Below are positions 33,526 to 39,783 of a DNA stretch of 39,783 nt, in pieces. The notes beneath the pieces were generated by a model. The model was not told the origin of the DNA and did not search any database. It saw nothing but the letters and a program-made list of their open reading frames with translations. A program made the translations under genes and the position numbers. The DNA is from an uncultured Clostridia bacterium. GTDB taxonomy: Bacteria; Bacillota; Clostridia; Oscillospirales; CAG-272. The stretch is taken from positions 1 to 39,783 of the forward strand of contig CANQQT010000016.1 in assembly GCA_947626065.1 (NCBI GenBank), read 5' to 3'. Position 1 is the stretch's first letter. The number at the start of each line of letters is the position of its first letter.

Positions 33526-34746
33526 ATGGAACTGATTGCCGAAGGAAAGCTCATGACGGTGAAGGAGGGGGAAGCCGTCCCCTGCCGGAGCGAAATTCTC
33601 GAAAAATACTTGAGGACGGTCAGGGAAAGCGCCGAGAGGAACGAGTGGAAATATTCCGGAGAGGGAGCGAAATTCACGGGGAGCTATCGGGGAGACGCCG
33701 ACGGGGAGAGCGCCGTGAAGGCGGTCAATTACCGATTCCGGGGAATCGCGAGGGAGGGAAGCGGAGACCTGCTCTATACGCTCTCGATCGACAACACCTC
33801 GGGGCTCTATCAGAGGCCGGAGGAGGGAGGAGACGAGGGGATTCTTCTCAGCGAACGCTTCGGAAGCTATCGGGAGATCGCGGAATGCGAGGGAAACGTG
33901 CTGGTGACGGTGGAGCAGATGGGAGAATGCCACGTCGGAGTGATTGAAAAGGGAAGCAGGAGCTGCCGGATCCTCACCGAAGGGGAAAGCCGGGAGTCCT
34001 CTCCCGCATGGTCGAAAAGCCGACCGGGGCAATTCTATTACAGCAGCGCGGGACTGGAAAGCCTCGGAGTGCCGGAGGAAGAAAGAAAAAGACCGAACGA
34101 GGACTTCCGGATGATGGGGCAGATGTATCTGCCGACGGTGGAGGAGGCCCCGACAAGGAGAAAGGGCCCGGCGGGAATCTACCGGATGAGCCTTAACGAT
34201 TTCACGATCGAAGAGTTGCTCTACGATGAAAAATACGACTACCTCTGCCCCGTCGAGGACGGAGAGGGCGCACTGTGGTTCATCCGGCGCCCTTATCAGG
34301 CCGGGAAGGAGAGCGGGGGAAGGAGCTTTTTCACACTGCTGAAGGATATCGTCCTCTTTCCCTTCCGGATGATACGGGCCCTCGTCGGATTTTTTAACGT
34401 CTTTTCGATGAAATATTCCGGGAAAACGATACGGAGCGGGGACGTCAAGGCGAAAAACGTGTCGGAGAGGGAGCGGTTCGTGATGGGGAATCTCATCAAT
34501 GCCGAGGAAGAAATGAAGAAGAACCGCGAAAAGGGAGACGCCTTCCCGGGGTATGTGCCGGGGAGCTACGAGCTCTGCCGAAGAAAGAACGGAGAGACCG
34601 AGAAAATCGCGGGGGGAGTCGGAGCCTTCGCCCTCGCCCCCGACGGAGTCTATCTGTCCAACGGAGCGTATCTTTTAAAAATGAAGGAAAAGGGAAAGGT
34701 CGAAAAGGTCTGCCGACTCGAAGGGATCACCGCCATCGTGCCGTAA
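33526..34746 (+). CDS. Unknown conserved-looking protein
   Basis: 406 aa ORF, good codon continuity with neighbours, GGAG upstream. Confidence 0.65.
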   Translation: MELIAEGKLMTVKEGEAVPCRSEILEKYLRTVRESAERNEWKYSGEGAKFTGSYRGDADGESAVKAVNYRFRGIAREGSGDLLYTLSIDNTSGLYQRPEEGGDEGILLSERFGSYREIAECEGNVLVTVEQMGECHVGVIEKGSRSCRILTEGESRESSPAWSKSRPGQFYYSSAGLESLGVPEEERKRPNEDFRMMGQMYLPTVEEAPTRRKGPAGIYRMSLNDFTIEELLYDEKYDYLCPVEDGEGALWFIRRPYQAGKESGGRSFFTLLKDIVLFPFRMIRALVGFFNVFSMKYSGKTIRSGDVKAKNVSERERFVMGNLINAEEEMKKNREKGDAFPGYVPGSYELCRRKNGETEKIAGGVGAFALAPDGVYLSNGAYLLKMKEKGKVEKVCRLEGITAIVP

Positions 34747-34876
34747 GGGAAGTCGGAGGACAAAGGAAGGCCGCGAAAGGCCTTGAAGGTTTGAAGAAAG
34801 CGGAGACGCGCCGGACGGTGAGGCGGGGAAGGCTTTTGCCGCATGGACGCATAGGAGCCAACGGCAAGGAGGAGCG

Positions 34877-35815
34877 ATGAATACACAGCATTTCAAATAT
34901 GCGCTGGAGGTGGAGCGGACGGGCTCCATCACGCAGGCGGCGGAAAACCTGTTTATGGGACAGCCGAACCTGAGCAAATCGATAAGAGAGCTGGAGGAGA
35001 CGCTCGGAATCGTCATATTCAAAAGGACGTCGAGGGGCGTGGTGCCGACGGCGAAGGGAAAGACCTTTTTGCGGTACGCGAAGGGAATTTTGTCGCAGAT
35101 CGAGGAGATGCAGGCCGTCTGCAAGACCGACGTGCCGGATATGCAGACCTTCAACGTCTGCGTGCCGAGGGGAAGCTACGTCTCCTGGGCGGCGACGCAG
35201 TTTGTCGCCTCCCTCGATAACGGGAAGCCGATGGACGTCAACCTCGGGGAGACGACCTCCATCGACGGGGTCAATATGGTGTCGGACGGAATTTTCAGCA
35301 TCGGAATCATCCGATACCAAACGGCGTATGAGAGCTATTTTCAGGACTTTTTCCGGGAGAAGAATCTGCTGTTTGAAACGGTGTGGGAGTTTGAAAATCA
35401 GGCGCTGATGTCGATGAATCACCCGCTGGCCGCGCAGGAGAGATTGGCGCTGGCCGATTTTGCGCCCTACGTGGAAATCACGCACGGGGACTGCAACGTG
35501 CCGTATATCAACGTGGCGCAGAGCGAAAACGTGTCGCTGAATCTGTCGGGGAAAAAGGTCATCAACCTCTATCAGGGAACGAATCAGTATTCGCTGCTCA
35601 AAACGGTGCCGGGATCCTTCATGTGGGTCTCCCCGACGCCGGAGGAGATTCTGAAAGGCTACGGACTGGTGCAGAGGAAGTGCGACGCACCGGCGCACCG
35701 GTTCAAGGACGTGCTGATTTATCGGGACGGGTCGAGGCTCTCCTATCTGGACAGAAGATTTCTCGATAAGCTCTATGAAATCAAGAACGAAATCGCCTTC
35801 TCCGGGGAGGAGTGA
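34877..35815 (+). CDS. LysR-family transcriptional regulator
   Basis: MNTQHFKYALEVERTGSITQAAENLFMGQPNLSKSIRELEETLGIVIFKRTSRGVVPTAKG. Confidence 0.93.
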   Translation: MNTQHFKYALEVERTGSITQAAENLFMGQPNLSKSIRELEETLGIVIFKRTSRGVVPTAKGKTFLRYAKGILSQIEEMQAVCKTDVPDMQTFNVCVPRGSYVSWAATQFVASLDNGKPMDVNLGETTSIDGVNMVSDGIFSIGIIRYQTAYESYFQDFFREKNLLFETVWEFENQALMSMNHPLAAQERLALADFAPYVEITHGDCNVPYINVAQSENVSLNLSGKKVINLYQGTNQYSLLKTVPGSFMWVSPTPEEILKGYGLVQRKCDAPAHRFKDVLIYRDGSRLSYLDRRFLDKLYEIKNEIAFSGEE

Positions 35816-35864
35816 GGAGACCGCAGGGCCGTTCGCAGAAGCACAGACGCGCCAATCGCCGACT

Positions 35865-35927
35865 GACCGCCGACAGTTGACCATCGACCGCCGACAGTTG
35901 ACCATCAACCGCCGACAGCCGACATAC
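35865..35927. repeat. Three tandem 21-bp repeats
   Basis: GACCGCCGACAGTTGACCATC twice exactly, then AACCGCCGACAGCCGACATAC. Confidence 0.85.
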
Positions 35928-36021
35928 GGACGCGCCGAAAGGCCGGTAGTCGAAGCCCGGAGGAAGAAGAAAGTCCCGAACACCTTCCCAAGAGCGAAAG
36001 AGGAGAAATCCCAAAACGAAA

Positions 36022-36048
36022 AGGCCGCCCCGCCGGGCGGTTTTTGCT
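36022..36048 (+). terminator. Rho-independent terminator after LysR region
   Basis: CCGCCC-CGCC-GGGCGG followed by TTTTTG. Confidence 0.7.
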
Positions 36049-36803
36049 TTTCACCCCCGCCCCGGAACGTCGGCGCCTATTCCCGCCCGCCGCAGGTTTC
36101 CCTTTTCACACGCATAGCGCAGAAAAACACCCGCACGCCAAAAAACGAAACACCCGCTGCCGCAGCAGAACATCGGCCTCCGCGCACGCCTTCGTCGGCC
36201 CCCCCCCGGTTGCGCGGGGGAGAGAGGCCAAAGGAAAAGCCGCTAAAAAAGCAACGCGAAAGCCCGAACCCCGGCCCCCAACGCACGACCCCGCGCTTCT
36301 GCGCCTTGCATCGGCTCCCGACCAAAGCAAACAGAAAAAAAACACCCCGTCCCTCCTCAAAAGCCCGCAAGTCCTCGCGGCGCAGTCCTTCCCGGACGAA
36401 GTCCGGGAATCCCCGGGGGGCCCAACGCACCGTCGCAGGTTCCAGCCCCACCGCAGAAACTAAATCCGAGCGCCGAAGCCCTTCTCCGACCGTGCAAGTG
36501 TGCAAGCACACGCTTCACAGCCCGGCAGTTTGCTGAAATCCTCTCGCCGGAATTTGTGAATTCTGCGAAGGAAAGGCCGCTCCAATATTCTCAAAGATAT
36601 AATAGTCATTCCAAACAGGAATGTTAAAACGGGAACTTTCGACCGAAAAAAGCGGAGAAAAATCCTATTTTGAGAAAATACCCCTCAATTTCAAAAGTGT
36701 TTTTGTTAAATTGATGGAATCGACACATATAAATTTGAAATTCCTCGAATCGATAAAAATATATCGATATTCTTTATTTATATTTCCCTTTTTCGCTTTC
36801 CTT

Positions 36804-36812
36804 TGCTATAAT
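36804..36812 (+). promoter_or_regulatory. Extended -10 promoter element upstream of ldh
   Basis: TGCTATAAT in AT-rich region. Confidence 0.55.
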
Positions 36813-36925
36813 ATTAACGTCGGATTCCTTGATTTTATCCGGAGGGCCGGGGAAAGAATTCCCCCGACGACGACCCGGAGAACGGGAGCCGTTTCACCGC
36901 GCAAAGCGGGAAAGGAAGCTGAAAC

Positions 36926-37870
36926 ATGGGAAGAAAAGTTGCTATTATCGGAGCAGGAAGCGTCGGGGCGACCGTCGCCTATACGCTTGCCGTCAGCGGA
37001 AACGCCGCGGAAGTGGTGCTGATCGACATCAATGAGAAAAAGGCCTTCGGAGAGGCGATGGATATCCGGCAGGGCGCACCCTATACCGCGCCGATCAATA
37101 TCTATTCCGGCGACTATTACGACGCCGTAGGCGCCGACCTTGTGATTCTCACCTCCGGAATCGCGCGTCGCCCCGGGCAGTCCCGTCTCGACCTTGCGCA
37201 GACCAACGTCGATATCGCCAAGAGCATCATCCCGAAAATCACGAAGGCGGCCCCCAACGCCGTCTATATCATCGTCAGTAACCCCGTCGATATCCTGACC
37301 TACGTCTTCTGCCGCCGCTCCGGACTGCCGGAAAAGCGCATCATCGGAACCGGAACGATCCTCGATACCGCGCGTTTCCGCTCCCGCCTCGCCGAGAATT
37401 TCTCCATCAATATGCAGAACGTCCACGGATGCGTCTACGGGGAGCATGGGGATTCCTCCTTCATCCCGTGGTCGATCGCCACCATTTCGGGAACCCACGT
37501 CGACGATTACGCCCGCTCCCGGGGACTGGAGGTCGACGGATGCGGCTTTAATCACGAGGAAATCGAGGAGTACGTGCGGAAGTCCGGATCCACCATCATC
37601 GACGCGAAGGGAGCGACCTATTACGCGATCTCCCTGTCGGTCAACCATATCTGCGGATGCATTTTCCGGGGAATCGATACCGCGCTGCCCGTCTCGACCA
37701 TGATGAACGGGGAATTCGGAATCAGCGACGTCTGCCTCAGCATTCACGCCTTTGTCGGAGCGGGGGGCGTCAACGGAAAGCTCATCAACCCGCTGACCGA
37801 GGAGGAGGTCGGAAAGCTGCGCAACAGCGCCGATCGCCTGAAGGAAGTCATTTCCAGCCTCCGCATCTGA
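36926..37870 (+). CDS. ldh: L-lactate dehydrogenase
   Basis: IIGAGSVGATVAYTLAVSG, VSNPVDILTYV, GTILDTARFR, VHGCVYGEHGDSSF. Confidence 0.95.
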   Translation: MGRKVAIIGAGSVGATVAYTLAVSGNAAEVVLIDINEKKAFGEAMDIRQGAPYTAPINIYSGDYYDAVGADLVILTSGIARRPGQSRLDLAQTNVDIAKSIIPKITKAAPNAVYIIVSNPVDILTYVFCRRSGLPEKRIIGTGTILDTARFRSRLAENFSINMQNVHGCVYGEHGDSSFIPWSIATISGTHVDDYARSRGLEVDGCGFNHEEIEEYVRKSGSTIIDAKGATYYAISLSVNHICGCIFRGIDTALPVSTMMNGEFGISDVCLSIHAFVGAGGVNGKLINPLTEEEVGKLRNSADRLKEVISSLRI

Positions 37871-37930
37871 AAGAGGCCGCAGGTTAGACCCGCAGGGAAG
37901 AGAGGCGCCGGTGACGGAGCCTGCCTGAGA

Positions 37931-38037
37931 CGGGAACCCTGAAAATTTGTAAAAACGCGGCCAAGTCGGGAATCCCGAAGCTTTGTAAAAACGCGCCAAG
38001 CCGGGAATCCCGAAAAACCGCAAAAAGGCGGTCGAGC
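37931..38037. repeat. Three tandem ~36-bp imperfect repeats
   Basis: Units at 37931, 37967 and 38002 begin GGGAAcCCtGAA / GGGAATCCCGAA / GGGAATCCCGAA. Confidence 0.85.
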
Positions 38038-38116
38038 CGATCCCTTTGAGAGGCTGTCTGGCCGCCATTTTCCCGAAAGGAAGAGCGCCGGAGGAAGAAC
38101 CGCCGGACAAAAAGAC

Positions 38117-39493
38117 ATGAATTACCGTATCGAACACGACTCAATGGGAGAGGTCAAGGTCCCCACCGACAAATACTGGGGGGCACAGACCCAGAGAAGC
38201 TCCGAGAATTTCAAAATCGGAGTCGGACAGGAGACGATGCCGAGGGAGATCATCCACGCCTTCGGACTCCTGAAAAAGGCGGCGGCCATGGCCAACGCCC
38301 TCCTCAAGCCCGAAAAAATGACCGCGGAAAAGAAGGAAGCCGTCACGGCGGCCTGCGACGAGGTCATCGCCGGCGAGCTGAACGGCCATTTTCCGCTGGT
38401 CGTCTGGCAGACGGGGAGCGGAACGCAGTCGAATATGAACGCAAACGAGGTCATCGCCAACCGGGGGAACGAGCTGGCGGGAAAGAAGCTCCTCCACCCC
38501 AACGACGACGTCAATATGAGCCAATCGTCGAACGATACCTTCCCGACGGCCATGCATATCGCGGCGGTGCTGATTTTGGAAGACCGCGTGATCCCCGCCG
38601 TCGACGCCCTTGTCGAGACCTTCCGGAGACTGGAGGAGGAGAACCGAGACGCCGTCAAATGCGGAAGAACTCACCTCCAGGACGCCACTCCCATCACCTT
38701 CGCGCAGGAGATCAGCGGATGGAGGAGCAGTCTGGAGCGCGACCGCGCCCTGATCGCCCTGTCGCTCCCGCCGCTGAAGGAGCTGGCGCTCGGGGGAACG
38801 GCGGTCGGAACCGGACTGAACGCCCCCGCCGGATTTGATCAAAAGGTCGCCGAGGCCCTGTCGGAGCTGACCGGGAAGGCCTTCGTCACGGCGCCGAACA
38901 AATTCCACGCCCTCACCTCCAAGGACGAGCTGGTCTTCGCGCACGGAGCGCTCAAAGCCCTCGCCGCCGACCTGATGAAGATTGCAAACGACGTCCGGTG
39001 GCTGGCCTCCGGCCCCCGCGACGGCCTCGGGGAGATTTTTATCCCGGAGAACGAGCCGGGCTCCTCCATCATGCCCGGAAAGGTCAATCCCACCCAGTGC
39101 GAGGCCGTTACGATGGTGGCGGTGCAGGTCATGGGGAACGACGTCGCGGTCGGAATGGCCGCCTCGCAGGGCAATTTTGAGCTCAACGTCTTCATGCCGG
39201 TCTGCATTTACAATTTCCTCCAGTCGGCGCGGCTCCTTGCCGAGGTCATGGTTTCCTTCAATAAGAATTGCGCGGTGGGAATCGTGGCCAATCGCGAAAA
39301 AATGGCCTATAATCTGCACCATTCCCTCATGCTCGTGACGGCGCTCAATCCCTACATCGGCTACGAAAACGCCGCAAAGACGGCGAAAAAGGCCTACGCG
39401 GAGAATATTTCGCTGAAGGAAGCCTGCGTGGCGCTCGGATTTTTGACGCCGGAGCGCTTCGACGAGGTCTTCCACCCCGAAAACATGGTGTAA
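38117..39493 (+). CDS. fumC: Fumarate hydratase, class II
   Basis: [51 protein letters not shown]. Confidence 0.96.
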   Translation: MNYRIEHDSMGEVKVPTDKYWGAQTQRSSENFKIGVGQETMPREIIHAFGLLKKAAAMANALLKPEKMTAEKKEAVTAACDEVIAGELNGHFPLVVWQTGSGTQSNMNANEVIANRGNELAGKKLLHPNDDVNMSQSSNDTFPTAMHIAAVLILEDRVIPAVDALVETFRRLEEENRDAVKCGRTHLQDATPITFAQEISGWRSSLERDRALIALSLPPLKELALGGTAVGTGLNAPAGFDQKVAEALSELTGKAFVTAPNKFHALTSKDELVFAHGALKALAADLMKIANDVRWLASGPRDGLGEIFIPENEPGSSIMPGKVNPTQCEAVTMVAVQVMGNDVAVGMAASQGNFELNVFMPVCIYNFLQSARLLAEVMVSFNKNCAVGIVANREKMAYNLHHSLMLVTALNPYIGYENAAKTAKKAYAENISLKEACVALGFLTPERFDEVFHPENMV

Positions 39494-39540
39494 ATCGCGC
39501 CGGACAGGCCGAGGCAACACTTCCGACGGCACGGCCCGCC

Positions 39541-39783
39541 CCTCTGCTTGCTGTGCTTTGAATTAGATGAACCGTGGATGCCTCCGGGCTCAGCCCGGCC
39601 CGGCATGGCACAGTCTGTCCCTCTGTTTGCCTTATTTTGGATTAGATTTATCTTGTTTGCCTCCGGGCGCTGCCCGGCATGGCACAGTGTATCCCTCTGT
39701 TTGCTTTGCTTTGAATTAGATGAACCGTGGATGCCTCCGGGCTCAGCCCGGCCCGGCATGGCACAGTCTGTCCCTCTGTTTGC
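39541..39783. repeat. Tandem ~79/74/79-bp repeats running off the window end
   Basis: CCTCTGyTTGC recurs at 39541, 39620, 39694, 39773; units 1 and 3 nearly identical. Confidence 0.9.

Noticed and set aside
34727-35983. 418-aa minus-strand ORF opposite LysR
   Set aside because: Shadow ORF; includes repeat translation.
36077-36511. Minus-strand ORF with VGLEPATVRWAP peptide and possible tRNA remnant
   Set aside because: Common spurious translation pattern; T-arm and acceptor pairing could not be completed.
36806-38137. 443-aa minus-strand ORF opposite ldh
   Set aside because: Antisense to an unmistakable LDH; open only because of GC-rich codon bias; no family resemblance.
38141-39532. 463-aa minus-strand ORF opposite fumC
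   Set aside because: Shadow ORF of fumarase.
39394-39759. 121-aa minus-strand repeat protein
   Set aside because: Translation of the ~79-bp DNA repeats overlapping the fumC end; DNA-level repeat is the simpler explanation.

Overview
About 28.6 kb of a siphovirus-type prophage followed by about 11 kb of host chromosome (probably a GC-rich Firmicutes/Clostridia). Every convincing prophage gene is on the minus strand. Read right to left: early/replication genes (HTH, zinc-finger proteins, Sak4-like ATPase, PD-(D/E)XK nuclease, SSB, replisome-organizer-like, DUF1064), small XRE regulator, TerS/TerL, methyltransferase-like moron, portal, EPITR-motif protein, minor capsid protein with a toxin-like tail, a promoter-terminator-bounded moron, scaffold, major capsid, connectors, tail genes, tape measure, tail tip/fiber, and a holin cut by the window start. 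Host genes are on the plus strand: Mur ligase, AsnB-type amidotransferase, COG3919-like ATP-grasp, an unknown, LysR, L-lactate dehydrogenase and class II fumarase, then ~79-bp tandem repeats running off the end. The most unusual signals are non-coding. (1) Two tandem tRNA-like RNAs with shortened anticodon arms and no encoded CCA, each right behind a promoter-like TATAAT box and followed by a terminator, sit in a DUF4417/MGGRGASSG cassette inside the structural operon. (2) A plus-strand small RNA, antisense to the early operon, has a near-consensus promoter and a terminator whose loop is complementary to the AGAGGTAA Shine-Dalgarno motif of several phage genes. (3) An 11-bp tandem iteron-like array lies between two terminators beside an HTH moron. 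(4) A Mur ligase/AsnB/ATP-grasp operon may be a peptidoglycan cross-bridge or amidation cassette. All calls come from reading the sequence and the ORF translations; no database search or folding program was run.
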